A stretch of 16,052 nucleotides of DNA from CAINVV01 sp037129695 (GCA_037129695.1 JBAXUL010000090.1:1-16052), one strand, 5' to 3'; shown: positions 1 through 8,714, counted from the first letter of the stretch. Notes: generated by a model not told the origin, from the sequence alone. A program made the numbers and translations.

Positions 1-537
1 AAAACCAAAGAATTGAGCGACAAGTTGGACGGTACCTGGAATACCAGATTCGAAACTCAGCAGAAAGACTATTTCAGTACCATCAAGGATTCGTTTGGCA
101 GTATCAGCAACGCCATCATTAAGAATATTTCCGTTAATCCAAAGATTGCAGATACTGGGCTTGGCATTGCTGATGTCAATCTCAGAAATGCGGTGGATGA
201 GGTTCAGACCGTCAGGGGACTGGTTGATAATTACAAGGCAAGGGCCGAAAAGGCTGCTACGGATGCCGAGAAAAAGACCTTCGAAGATATGGCTTCAAAA
301 ATGGAAACTATTCTATCCAGTTCCATTACTGAAACAACCAAAATCGTAGCTGCTTCCGGAGTTGAACTGAATGTTGGGACAGATGGATTCAAGGCCATGA
401 CCGAAATTAGCGCCAATATTGGCGTGATCAAGGACAGTGCGGTTCTCACAAGTACCCTTGATGCCATGAAAACCCTGACAGGCACCGGCCGGAGTACTTC
501 CTTCAACACCTTTGTCAAAAATATTACAAGAGGATAA
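1..537 (+). CDS. C-terminal part of an unrecognised helical protein (5' end outside window)
   Basis: The frame is open from the first base, so this is the tail of a gene that starts upstream. A TTG at 13 could be read as a start, but nothing supports it. The 178 visible residues are rich in Lys, Asp, Ser, Thr and Ala and look almost entirely alpha-helical, with a likely coiled-coil stretch around residues 60-105 (many Glu/Lys/Ala, then a Met-rich helix) and a Gly/Thr/Ser-rich end. There is no signal peptide, membrane segment or catalytic motif in the visible part. It ends 8 bases before the tape-measure gene, so it is probably co-transcribed with the injection-system genes and may be a structural, baseplate or assembly component. 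I do not recognise the family. Afp13-like fibre identity is possible by position only and is not supported by the sequence. Confidence 0.75.
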   Translation, partial: KTKELSDKLDGTWNTRFETQQKDYFSTIKDSFGSISNAIIKNISVNPKIADTGLGIADVNLRNAVDEVQTVRGLVDNYKARAEKAATDAEKKTFEDMASKMETILSSSITETTKIVAASGVELNVGTDGFKAMTEISANIGVIKDSAVLTSTLDAMKTLTGTGRSTSFNTFVKNITRG

Positions 538-545
538 AGCAACCG

Positions 546-2126
546 ATGGGCAAACTACCTCACAGGATTTTCAGGCAACAATGGCAGGTAACTGCGGAGT
601 CTGAAGCAGAAGCTTTTAGCCTTCGAAAGCAGATAAGGGAACGCTGGGAAGATACCATTGTGCCTGTTTTTGAAAAAGCATTCGATGACCATTCCAATGG
701 GGATGAGATGATTTATATCCCAAAAATGGAAATCAAACTGAAAGTCTCCGGGAATGAGCACCTATGGGAATCCATCAGTTCCGGATTGTACCATCAACTT
801 TCGGACCTGCTGGGGTCAGACCAAACACGAAATAGTACATTGTCATCCGGGAGATCGGAGGGTGTCAGGATTCCTGCGAAACTATACCGCTTCGAAGTGT
901 TGATACACTATCTGCAAACAGGGAATCTGCCCTGGCAGGAGGATACTGAGGTCAAAGAAGTCAAAGCCAATATTTCTGCTGCAATAAGCGATCACCGCGG
1001 GCAACTCATCGATTTTCTGCAAAATTACAAGGCAACCCACGTTGTGCTGTTCCGCTTGTTCCAGCTTCTGCCTGACGATGAAATCTTTCTGTTGGCCAAG
1101 GATTTATGCAGTCATCTTTCCAATGCTTCCAAGGATCAGTTGAACAACCTGATCATTGTTTTGCTGCAACCCGGTGACAACGGTTTAAATTCGCATCTCA
1201 GCAGAATGATAATGGCATCGTTGGTCGAAGCCGGAATCAGCCATTGCGATTCAAACGCTGATCCCGACTGGTTCAAAAAAGCGGAGCAATTGGTTCCATC
1301 CGAAACGATGGTGCAATTACGACGACATTTGAATCCCGGCTCCGGACATCCAATCGGGATCGATTCTGACCGGATAAAGAACAGGAGTCAGGTGTCTCAT
1401 TTGGAAATCTCAGAGAACCTTGTATCTGAATCCGAAAATTCTGTTGCGGACAATGATTCGGCTTCGGAATTCAACGGATTGACAGTCCCGGTAGGGCATT
1501 TGCCTAACGAAGGTAAGATGCCGGAACATCCTGAATTTTCGGGTAACTTACTATCTGGAGTTACGGTGAATGAACTTTCAGGTGCAGGGCCCTTCCGCCA
1601 GCTTCAATTTGAGGAAAGGTTCATGGTGCAAAATGCTGGTTTGCTGTTGCTCCATCCATTTATGTCAAGTTTTTTTATGCAGACGGGTGTGCTTTCTGAA
1701 AATAAGAAGGCGATTCCTCCTTACCATCTTTCCAATGCAGCCGCATTACTCCACTATCTGGCAACAGGCCGGGATGAGGTCTATGAGTTTGAGATTGGAT
1801 TTGTCAAACTTTTGCTTGGGTTGGAACCGGATCAATCTTTGCCGGTTTCCGCGGGTACGCTTACCCAGGCCCAAAAGGATGAGGCAGAATCCTTGTTGAC
1901 TGCTGTCGTTGGTCACTGGAATGCCATCAAAAACACTTCGGTGAGCGGATTGAGGGAATCATTTATCCAAAGAGGTGCAATGATCTACAGAACGGAGGAT
2001 GGCTGGAAAGTGCAACCCGAGAGCCGTTCGTATGATATGCTTTTGAATACGATTCCATGGAGTTTCTCCATTATCAGATTTCCATGGATGGAAAAATTAA
2101 TTTATACAGAATGGCAAACGAACTGA
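546..2126 (+). CDS. Contractile injection system tape-measure protein (CIS_TMP, Afp14/Pvc14-like)
   Basis: This 526-aa protein carries both hallmarks of the eCIS tape-measure family. The N-terminus (about residues 5-50) has the conserved pattern of a basic start, a QQW motif, a helix with RKQIRERWED and a VFEKAF helix. The C-terminus (about 355-526) has NAGLLLLHPF (N363-F372), an ALLHYLATG helix, a KLLLGLEP element, the segment LRESFIQRGAMI, and a final LLNTIPWSFSIIRFPWM ending in a Trp-rich tail. Between them lies a helical region and a Ser/Glu/Asn-rich linker (about 275-345). In studied systems the protein sits in the tube lumen and sets tail length. At 526 aa it looks compact. A weak AGAGG lies 12 bases before the ATG. 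The gene end overlaps the ATPase start by 16 bases, which suggests translational coupling. Family assignment is from remembered motif patterns and I consider it firm. Confidence 0.92.
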   Translation: MGKLPHRIFRQQWQVTAESEAEAFSLRKQIRERWEDTIVPVFEKAFDDHSNGDEMIYIPKMEIKLKVSGNEHLWESISSGLYHQLSDLLGSDQTRNSTLSSGRSEGVRIPAKLYRFEVLIHYLQTGNLPWQEDTEVKEVKANISAAISDHRGQLIDFLQNYKATHVVLFRLFQLLPDDEIFLLAKDLCSHLSNASKDQLNNLIIVLLQPGDNGLNSHLSRMIMASLVEAGISHCDSNADPDWFKKAEQLVPSETMVQLRRHLNPGSGHPIGIDSDRIKNRSQVSHLEISENLVSESENSVADNDSASEFNGLTVPVGHLPNEGKMPEHPEFSGNLLSGVTVNELSGAGPFRQLQFEERFMVQNAGLLLLHPFMSSFFMQTGVLSENKKAIPPYHLSNAAALLHYLATGRDEVYEFEIGFVKLLLGLEPDQSLPVSAGTLTQAQKDEAESLLTAVVGHWNAIKNTSVSGLRESFIQRGAMIYRTEDGWKVQPESRSYDMLLNTIPWSFSIIRFPWMEKLIYTEWQTN

Positions 2127-3460
2127 CAGATAACGCCCGGGACCTTGATCTGGATATGGATTGGTTGACCGAAGTACTTCATTCACGGCTGAACTGCTAT
2201 TTCGAGAAACCTGATGCAATAGCGGATGTATTCTCTGTTGCTCCTGCAGATTTGTCAAATAGCCACTCGTTTTATGCTCAATTTATTGCTAATCACAAGT
2301 TGTCAATAGCCGAGCGATTGATCCTGATCCTTGCACTTATTCCGCATATAAAGCCACAGTTGCTTGATGTTTTTTGGGTGCAAAACAGTACAACAGCAAG
2401 GGGATTTACTGAATTTGGGGGAGTAAAAGGGGTTAGTCATTCGGGTTTTATTCCTACCGGTGAAACGGCTGCCTTCCTCATTGCCGGAGACAATCTGGCC
2501 TTGAGATTTGAAATCGCAAGAATCTTTGAAGGCGGGCATATTTTTGCCAGGCAGAATGTCCTCTCGCTGGCTCCGGTATCATCCGGTGAGCCGATGTTGA
2601 GCGGCGCGCTTCAGGTATCTATGGAATACCTCAACCGCTTCGTAACAGGAATCGAGCGAAAACCGAATTTCAATACTGAATTCCCAGCCCGACTGGTTGA
2701 GACGGAACTTAACTGGGAGCATTTAATCCTTCCGGCACAAACGCTCGGGCAACTTGAGGAGATCAGGCACTGGATCATGCATGGGAATACGCTTTTGAAT
2801 GAATGGGGCATGGGGCAGAAACTAAATCCCGGATTTACCACCCTTTTTTACGGTCAGCCCGGTACAGGAAAGACCTTTTCTGCCTGTCTGCTCGGAAAGC
2901 ATTGCGGTTGTGATGTTTACAAGGTCGATCTAAGTATGATTGTCTCCAAATACATCGGCGAGACAGAGAAAAACCTCTCCAGGATTTTTGACAGGGCGGA
3001 AAATCAAAACTGGATACTCTTCTTTGATGAAGCAGACGCGTTGTTTGGAAAACGCTCGAAAGTGGAAGATTCGCACGACCGTTATGCCAACCAGGAGATC
3101 AGCTACCTGTTGCAGCGGATCGAGGAATTCAATGGGGTGGTCATCCTGGCTTCCAATTTTAAGAATAACATCGATGCCGCTTTTCTTCGCAGATTTCAGT
3201 CGGTCATTCATTTTCCGATGCCCAAACCGGCAGAAAGGAGTCAGATATGGAAGAACGCCTTTTCGCCGAAGGCCGTTTTGGAAAAAAAACTCGATTTGGA
3301 TCAATTCGCCGAGAAACACGAAATATCGGGTGGTACCATCATGAACGTCGTTCGGACAGTCTCATTGAAAGCCCTTAGCAGGAATGACAATAAAATCTTA
3401 CTGTCGGATATGGAAGAGGCAATCCGGCGTGAATTCATGAAGGAAGGAAGAACTTTGTAA
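2111..3460 (+). CDS. AAA+ ATPase of the contractile injection system (Afp15/Pvc15-like)
   Basis: This 449-aa protein has a helical N-terminal domain (about 1-220) and a single AAA+ module. Visible motifs: Walker A GQPGTGKT (248-255), Walker B ILFFDEAD with D306 and E307, sensor-1 Asn349 in LASN, tandem arginines R360/R361 as arginine-finger candidates, and a sensor-2-like SGGTIMNVVR (from S406). An ATPase of this type follows the tape-measure gene in Afp and PVC clusters and is thought to act in assembly or cargo handling. Its exact role is unsettled. I chose ATG 2111: it gives MANELTDNARD and a 16-base overlap with the previous gene. An in-frame ATG at 2057 would add 18 residues and lengthen the overlap to 70 bases. 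A 182-base gap follows, with no clear hairpin or consensus promoter in it. Confidence 0.93.
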   Translation: MANELTDNARDLDLDMDWLTEVLHSRLNCYFEKPDAIADVFSVAPADLSNSHSFYAQFIANHKLSIAERLILILALIPHIKPQLLDVFWVQNSTTARGFTEFGGVKGVSHSGFIPTGETAAFLIAGDNLALRFEIARIFEGGHIFARQNVLSLAPVSSGEPMLSGALQVSMEYLNRFVTGIERKPNFNTEFPARLVETELNWEHLILPAQTLGQLEEIRHWIMHGNTLLNEWGMGQKLNPGFTTLFYGQPGTGKTFSACLLGKHCGCDVYKVDLSMIVSKYIGETEKNLSRIFDRAENQNWILFFDEADALFGKRSKVEDSHDRYANQEISYLLQRIEEFNGVVILASNFKNNIDAAFLRRFQSVIHFPMPKPAERSQIWKNAFSPKAVLEKKLDLDQFAEKHEISGGTIMNVVRTVSLKALSRNDNKILLSDMEEAIRREFMKEGRTL

Positions 3461-3642
3461 TTATTGGATAATGGATGTTTTTGGATGGTGTGATGTATGT
3501 ACCTAAAATATTGAGAGATGTATGATTGTAGCCCAATTTTCAATTCATTCATGCAATATCGCAATTCATTTGATTAACGCTTCAACCGGAGTTGCCGAAA
3601 ACCGGACAGAGTAGGCAAAATGATCATTTAAAAATTACAATT

Positions 3643-5094
3643 ATGGTAACAAGTTCATCCTGGGCTGATGTGCCCATCAATCTTACCGAAGGATTGGGAG
3701 ATCAGGTATGGTCAGGTGCTGGAATTATGCCCATCCCTGGCGGATTTATTCACACAAAAAATGACGCGGTTTTTCTTTATGCTGCCCTGGACATTGTTGG
3801 TGATACCGGAAATGACAGTGGGGTGGGAGATTTCTTCTGGTTTACCTTTGACCGTAACCGGGATGGAAATATCACGCCGAACGTTGATGTCAATTATGGT
3901 CAGTATCCCCAAATGCCTGAAAAAATTGGTCGCCAATTTTATTTGGCACCGGGCACCTGGACCGGCCTTAATCCCGACCAGACTGAATTCAAGACAGCTT
4001 TTGAAAGTTCTCCAAATGGGACCACTCCCCACCGGATATGGAAATTTAAATTTAAGCTGACAGACCTGAACGTTTCACTTGCACCTTCCTGGCTTCCTCC
4101 TTTTACAAGATTCGGTGTCAAAATACACTCTGCAAACCCATCGCTGAATGTAGATAGTCCAACCAATTTCTGGATGAATTTTGCCGGTTTACATATTCTC
4201 TATTTTTCCAGACGACCTGTTATCAGTCCTTCGTTAATGGGGCCTGTGATCGGGTGTGTTGGTTTGATTCCTACGACAAGGATCAATAACCTATCAGGTA
4301 AGGCGACGACAGACCCGGGATATATGGTTTATGTGCAAAATGCTGCTTTTGGAGGCTTGTTGAATATCATCGGAAACCAGCCAAATCTTCACAGTTTAAT
4401 TTCAGCTTCAGGTGCAAGGTATATCAAGATCAAGCACAGGGTTGGGACTTCCGGTGCCATGTCCGATTTTATCACAGCCTGGTATAACTACAGATGGGAT
4501 ATCCCGACAGGAGATTACGTTTTGGTCTCTTTTGGACCCGATATGGCAAATTTTTATCCGTTACAGGATCTGACTTTGGATTATTCTATCCATGACCTCT
4601 TGTTTCAGTTTGATTCTGGTCAACTGTCTCAGGGTATTCATCAGTTTCAGGTAGAGTTTTACAATGCGGCTAAAGCACCAATAGCCGTGCCGGCTCAGAT
4701 TCTAACCCTGAATATCGACAATACGGTTCCAATCGTCAGGATAAACTCCATTAAACATGGCGTAACTCCGTTAAACACCTGCGATATTGTGCAGATGACA
4801 GGTCCTACAGATGGTTTGGTTGTCAATTTTGACGCGAATGATCCTGAAAACAACGTACTGAGTTATCAGGTCTACGCAGTTTGGGGCGAGGGTTCTTCAG
4901 CTACGCTCGCATCCGAGAATTATAATCTTGCAAAAGGTGACTGGGCAGGAGTTCAAAATCAGAATACACCATTGTGGATCCCTGTCAGAACCTGTGCCCA
5001 TTCAATCAATGTGCTGGCTTATTCCAGAACAACCAACGGGTATGGATATATCCGGTACAATTCAGTAAGTCGTAATATTACTATTATGAAATAA
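3643..5094 (+). CDS. Unrecognised beta-rich protein with a CBM9/DOMON-like N-terminal region; eCIS-linked
   Basis: This 483-aa protein is of unknown family. Residues about 15-185 show the pattern of a CBM9/DOMON-like beta-sandwich: a strand with FLYAALDI, an acidic DTGNDSGVGDFFWFTFD stretch, then a Ca-loop-like DRNRDGNITPNVD (D70-D82), and later FGVKIHSANPS and FWMNFAGL. Residues about 205-360 are another beta-rich region. Residues about 360-483 look like a second beta domain containing NIDNTVPIVRI, FDANDPENN, two Cys and a final RTTNGYGYIRYNSVSRNITI. There is no signal peptide, membrane segment or coiled coil, so it is probably cytoplasmic unless carried out by the particle. ATG 3643 is preferred to a TTG 17 codons upstream because a typical AT-rich leader (AAAAATTACAATT) precedes it. 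Its place between the ATPase and the toxin suggests an accessory component, fibre-like binder or cargo. The domain call is by eye and moderate at best. Confidence 0.85.
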   Translation: MVTSSSWADVPINLTEGLGDQVWSGAGIMPIPGGFIHTKNDAVFLYAALDIVGDTGNDSGVGDFFWFTFDRNRDGNITPNVDVNYGQYPQMPEKIGRQFYLAPGTWTGLNPDQTEFKTAFESSPNGTTPHRIWKFKFKLTDLNVSLAPSWLPPFTRFGVKIHSANPSLNVDSPTNFWMNFAGLHILYFSRRPVISPSLMGPVIGCVGLIPTTRINNLSGKATTDPGYMVYVQNAAFGGLLNIIGNQPNLHSLISASGARYIKIKHRVGTSGAMSDFITAWYNYRWDIPTGDYVLVSFGPDMANFYPLQDLTLDYSIHDLLFQFDSGQLSQGIHQFQVEFYNAAKAPIAVPAQILTLNIDNTVPIVRINSIKHGVTPLNTCDIVQMTGPTDGLVVNFDANDPENNVLSYQVYAVWGEGSSATLASENYNLAKGDWAGVQNQNTPLWIPVRTCAHSINVLAYSRTTNGYGYIRYNSVSRNITIMK

Positions 5095-5161
5095 TCGGGT
5101 TGTGTCAATCGAAAGTTTGAAATTGAATGATTCACAGGTTATTATACTATGGAATCAAGAC

Positions 5162-5182
5162 ATTGATGATTGACAATTGAAT
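5162..5182. repeat. Three degenerate 7-bp tandem units (ATTGAnn)
   Basis: ATTGATG, ATTGACA and ATTGAAT follow one another in the 143-base gap before the toxin gene. The array is short and may be chance. It resembles the degenerate octamer array near 14.9 kb in style. No clear promoter or terminator was found in the rest of this gap (5095-5237). Confidence 0.35.
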
Positions 5183-5237
5183 GCTAAAATCCCGCCCGCA
5201 ACGGCTGATTGCTTTCTGAGATCCAATAATAATTAAG

Positions 5238-8200
5238 ATGGAAGTTGTAAAACATAAAACGGTCAATCGCACTGCTCCAGTTCCAACGGCTGCTGCCCAT
5301 CCGGTGACGGATAGAAGGCAACCCGGAACCGGAACTGCGATGCAGTTGCCATCTCCTTCCACGCGAAGGTTTGCCGATTCCGGCATATTGGGTAAGAGCA
5401 AGGTTGCTGATTATCTTGCCACGAAAGGGGAGCCGGTGCGGATACGGGGTGCGAACAAGCTTAAAAAGCTCAGGGAGAATGAGCAGAAACACGATAATGC
5501 GACGGAAAAGCTAAGCCAGGTGGAGCAAGCGGTTGTCATCCCGGCAGTAGAAGGTCAGTCTGCCGGTAATGCCATGCAAATCGTTCAGGTGGATGGTCGA
5601 AAAGTTCCTGCTCCCGCTGAAAACATGATCAAACAGCAACTTCAGGCATCCATTGCAGAAAACATTCCGCAAACCATTGAAGAGGTCGATAATTTTAAAA
5701 ACGACAACAAGGCCTCACAGATGGGTGAAGCCGTCATGACATCAGTCAGGGCAGATAAAAATTCGGTGGTCTCCACATTCTCTGATTTAGAGAATATGCC
5801 TGAACCTGTCTCATCAAAACTTTCGGTGGTTCCATTGCCTGCCGAAGAAAGAGAATTGGCAACACCTGTGATCAACCTCGGGGAAGGTGCCATTGCTCCT
5901 CTTCAGGCGGAGCATACCGACGTCAACAGTTACACCAAGGAGGCAGACGCCAAACTGAAGGAAGAAGGAATTACCCAGGATCAACTCGACCTGGTTGACA
6001 GTGGTGATCTGGCGGTGGCGGGTAAGGAGAAAAAATCGATGGAGAAAATGGCGAAGAGTGAACCGCAAGCCATTCGGAATTTTGCCCGTCAGGAAGGTGA
6101 AAAGGTCGAGTCTGATCTGAAAATTGAGGAGAAGAGAGAGCGTGATGGGTTGAAATTCAGGCGAAAAGCCGATCTGGGAGCAACCAAAACAAAACAAAAA
6201 AACACGAAGAGTGCGCTGGAAAAGAAAAGGGAAGAGGTTGCATTACAGATCAATACAATTTACCAGACAGCACAGAAAATCGTTGGAAGGAAACTCGCCG
6301 GTCTTGAGATAAAATCGATGAAAAATTTCGATGCGGGAAATAGCCTGGCCACCTCTTTGTTTGAAGACAATGTGAAAAGAGAGATGGATGCTTTCAAAGC
6401 TGAACGTTACAAGGGGTTGAGGGGTAAACTAAGAAAGGCCAAAGACTGGCTTCTGGGCATGAAAGACTTGCCTCAGGTAAAGGCCATTTTCGACCGCAAC
6501 CGTTCCAGATTCGTATCATCCATCAACCAGTTGATTGAAGTGATCACCGCTGCCAACAAGAGTGTTATCAGCGAATGCAAAACAGTTCTTGCCACTGCCC
6601 GGAAAGAGATCACAGTGTATGTGAGTAAACTTGGTCCGGGTTTAAGAGAGACAGGGGCCAAAGCGGCCGAGGAGATGAATGGAAAACTCGCTGCACTCGA
6701 TGGGTTTATTGAGCACAAAGAGCAGGAACTTCAGCGAAAGCTGTCAGAAAAGCAAGTGGCCGCCATCAAAGCCATCGACGACAGGATCGAAAAGATGAAA
6801 GAGGCGATGTCCGGTGCGTTATCCAAAATAGGCAATCTTTTGCTGCAGGCAGCCAAAAAATTCTTCACCTGGGCGCTTAAACAGGCCGGTTATTCACTCT
6901 CGGTTATCGAAGGTGTAATCAGCAAAGGCGCTTCAGTGCTCAAAAGCATTTTTACGCAACCGGTTCAATTCGCCAAAAACCTGATCAATGCGGCCATTAC
7001 CGGGTTTAAGAATTTCGGAAAGAATTTTCTGATACATCTGAAGAATTCGTTGTTCGAATGGCTTACCGGATCGCTGGAGGGACTTGTTCTGCCCCAGGTA
7101 TGGGATGTCAAAGGCATTGTTGGTGTTGCATTGCAGATGATTGGTATTACCTACCAGAATATTCGTCAGCATCTGGTGGCTGTCATGGGAGAGACCGTTG
7201 TGGGAAGCCTTGAAAAAACGTTCACCCTGGTGAAAACGTTGGTAACTCAAGGACCAATGGCTGCCTGGGAACAGTTGAAAGAGATGGCCGGAGAGATGCA
7301 GTTGGCATTTATAGAGGCGGTCAGGGACTTTTTGAAGATGAAGGTGATTGAACAGGCCATCCAATGGCTGGTTGGTATTTTTGTGCCCGGTGCCGGGATA
7401 GTCAAAGCAGTGATTGCCATTTATGATACCGTGGTATTCTTCATTCAGAAAGCGAAGCAAATCATTCAGATGATTGGCAGCTTCCTGAGTTCTGTTGGTG
7501 AGATAGCTTCCGGAAATATTGGGGCAGCCGCATCAGCGCTCGAAAGCGGATTGTCACGGGGTCTCACTGTAGTCATCAGTTTCCTGGCTCAGTTGCTTCA
7601 TCTCAATGCCATCACCGATAAAATCAAGGCGGTCATTCAGAAAATTCGCGGAAAAGTGGATGCAGCCTTGGCCAAAGTTGCTCGTTGGATTGCAGACAAA
7701 GCAAAATCATTATTTGGAAAAGTTAAAAGTGCTGCAGGTAAGGTCATTGAATGGTGGGGGAAATCTGTTCCTTTCAAAACTACAGTAGGAGAGGATCACC
7801 ATATCTCATTGGAGGGAAAGCCTCCCGGAGTCCAGGTCATCGTTAAAAGCGACCCAACTGAACTTGGAAAACTGGTCGGTAAGATTGATAAAAATTCTCC
7901 ATACAAAGCTAAGGCAGAAAAGGAAAGAGATCAGATCAAAAATATTCTTGCCGCACTCGAGCAATTAAATATCAACAGGGATGCTCATGTCACGGAGATC
8001 AGTGAAAAGAGAGATGAACTTTACAAGGCACTGGAAGCCATCACGTCGACACTCAGGCAAGCCGGGGTATTGGATGGATTGGCCACCGATGACGTTGATC
8101 TGGTGGCTCCCGAATTTGGCGCCATCAAGATGAGTTCTGCGGGAGAGGAAATTGGTGGAAAGTCGATGAAAATCAGTCAGCTGACCTATAAGAATGCTCC

Positions 8201-8630
8201 CGGTACGCAACAAACAACTCCGCCACAAGTCTGGGATAAAATAAATGCGGCCTATCCCCGTCGATACATCCGCGGACATCTTTTGAATGCCAATGTTGGC
8301 GGACGGGGAGATATGATCAGAAACCTTACGCCGCTTACTTCATCTGCCAACGGGCTTCATAAAAACAGAGCCGAATACGATGTCAAAAAATTGGTGCTTG
8401 ATGATAAAAAGATTGTCAGGTATTTCGTTTCGGTTAATTACAAAAAAAATCCTTTGTCACCTGCTGAGAAATTGAAACTGGGCAACAAGGCGGATCCGGT
8501 CCTTGAAGAACTTGCAGCTTCTTTATCGGTCGAATGGCAGCAGGTCAGAATTAAGAAAAAAGGAGCCACACCTGTCGGATATGGACCAACCATCAAGGAA
8601 ACCATCCCAAATCCACGACCGGAAATATAA
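5238..8630 (+). CDS. Large modular eCIS-associated toxin/effector with C-terminal RGHLLN-type nuclease domain
   Basis: This protein is 1130 aa. Architecture by eye: residues 1-60 Pro/Thr/Ala-rich and disordered; 60-260 low-complexity and acidic; about 260-560 long charged helices likely to be coiled coil, including a KEKKSMEKMAKSE region and an EHKEQELQRKLSEKQ helix; about 589-790 a conserved helical core (GFKNFGKNFL, SLFEWLTGSLEGL, WDVKGIVGVALQMIGITY) that I know from large proteins encoded with eCIS, often ones starting with DUF4157. This core includes a very hydrophobic stretch (about 705-790). A linker with GEDHHISLEGKPP (852 on) follows. The end, about 985-1130, has R1012-G-H-L-L-N, GGRG, then N1029-L-T-P-L-T and N1038, the pattern of a His-Me finger (NucA/EndA-like) nuclease with H1014 as general base and an Asn as metal ligand. 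No HExxH metallopeptidase is present. It is probably a payload delivered by the particle (inference). The start at 5238 is AT-leader type with no Shine-Dalgarno. Confidence 0.9.
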   Translation: MEVVKHKTVNRTAPVPTAAAHPVTDRRQPGTGTAMQLPSPSTRRFADSGILGKSKVADYLATKGEPVRIRGANKLKKLRENEQKHDNATEKLSQVEQAVVIPAVEGQSAGNAMQIVQVDGRKVPAPAENMIKQQLQASIAENIPQTIEEVDNFKNDNKASQMGEAVMTSVRADKNSVVSTFSDLENMPEPVSSKLSVVPLPAEERELATPVINLGEGAIAPLQAEHTDVNSYTKEADAKLKEEGITQDQLDLVDSGDLAVAGKEKKSMEKMAKSEPQAIRNFARQEGEKVESDLKIEEKRERDGLKFRRKADLGATKTKQKNTKSALEKKREEVALQINTIYQTAQKIVGRKLAGLEIKSMKNFDAGNSLATSLFEDNVKREMDAFKAERYKGLRGKLRKAKDWLLGMKDLPQVKAIFDRNRSRFVSSINQLIEVITAANKSVISECKTVLATARKEITVYVSKLGPGLRETGAKAAEEMNGKLAALDGFIEHKEQELQRKLSEKQVAAIKAIDDRIEKMKEAMSGALSKIGNLLLQAAKKFFTWALKQAGYSLSVIEGVISKGASVLKSIFTQPVQFAKNLINAAITGFKNFGKNFLIHLKNSLFEWLTGSLEGLVLPQVWDVKGIVGVALQMIGITYQNIRQHLVAVMGETVVGSLEKTFTLVKTLVTQGPMAAWEQLKEMAGEMQLAFIEAVRDFLKMKVIEQAIQWLVGIFVPGAGIVKAVIAIYDTVVFFIQKAKQIIQMIGSFLSSVGEIASGNIGAAASALESGLSRGLTVVISFLAQLLHLNAITDKIKAVIQKIRGKVDAALAKVARWIADKAKSLFGKVKSAAGKVIEWWGKSVPFKTTVGEDHHISLEGKPPGVQVIVKSDPTELGKLVGKIDKNSPYKAKAEKERDQIKNILAALEQLNINRDAHVTEISEKRDELYKALEAITSTLRQAGVLDGLATDDVDLVAPEFGAIKMSSAGEEIGGKSMKISQLTYKNAPGTQQTTPPQVWDKINAAYPRRYIRGHLLNANVGGRGDMIRNLTPLTSSANGLHKNRAEYDVKKLVLDDKKIVRYFVSVNYKKNPLSPAEKLKLGNKADPVLEELAASLSVEWQQVRIKKKGATPVGYGPTIKETIPNPRPEI

Positions 8631-8714
8631 GTGATTTTGTACACACAGAAATGGAATATCCGTATACGATGGAATAGATTTTTACCGCAAACCATTTTTT
8701 TAACCTTTATAATT

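Noticed and set aside
2930..3344. Open frames of about 130 aa on both strands within the ATPase gene
   Set aside because: Both overlap the Walker A to sensor-2 region of a clear AAA+ protein and have shadow-like composition.
3592..3642. TTG start 17 codons before the 483-aa protein
   Set aside because: The added residues (PKTGQSRQNDHLK) are hydrophilic and unlike a conserved domain, and an AT-rich leader precedes the ATG at 3643.
6933..7460. 175-aa open frame on the minus strand inside the toxin gene
   Set aside because: It lies wholly antisense to the conserved helical core, has a His/Asn-rich composition typical of reverse-frame shadow and no recognisable motif.
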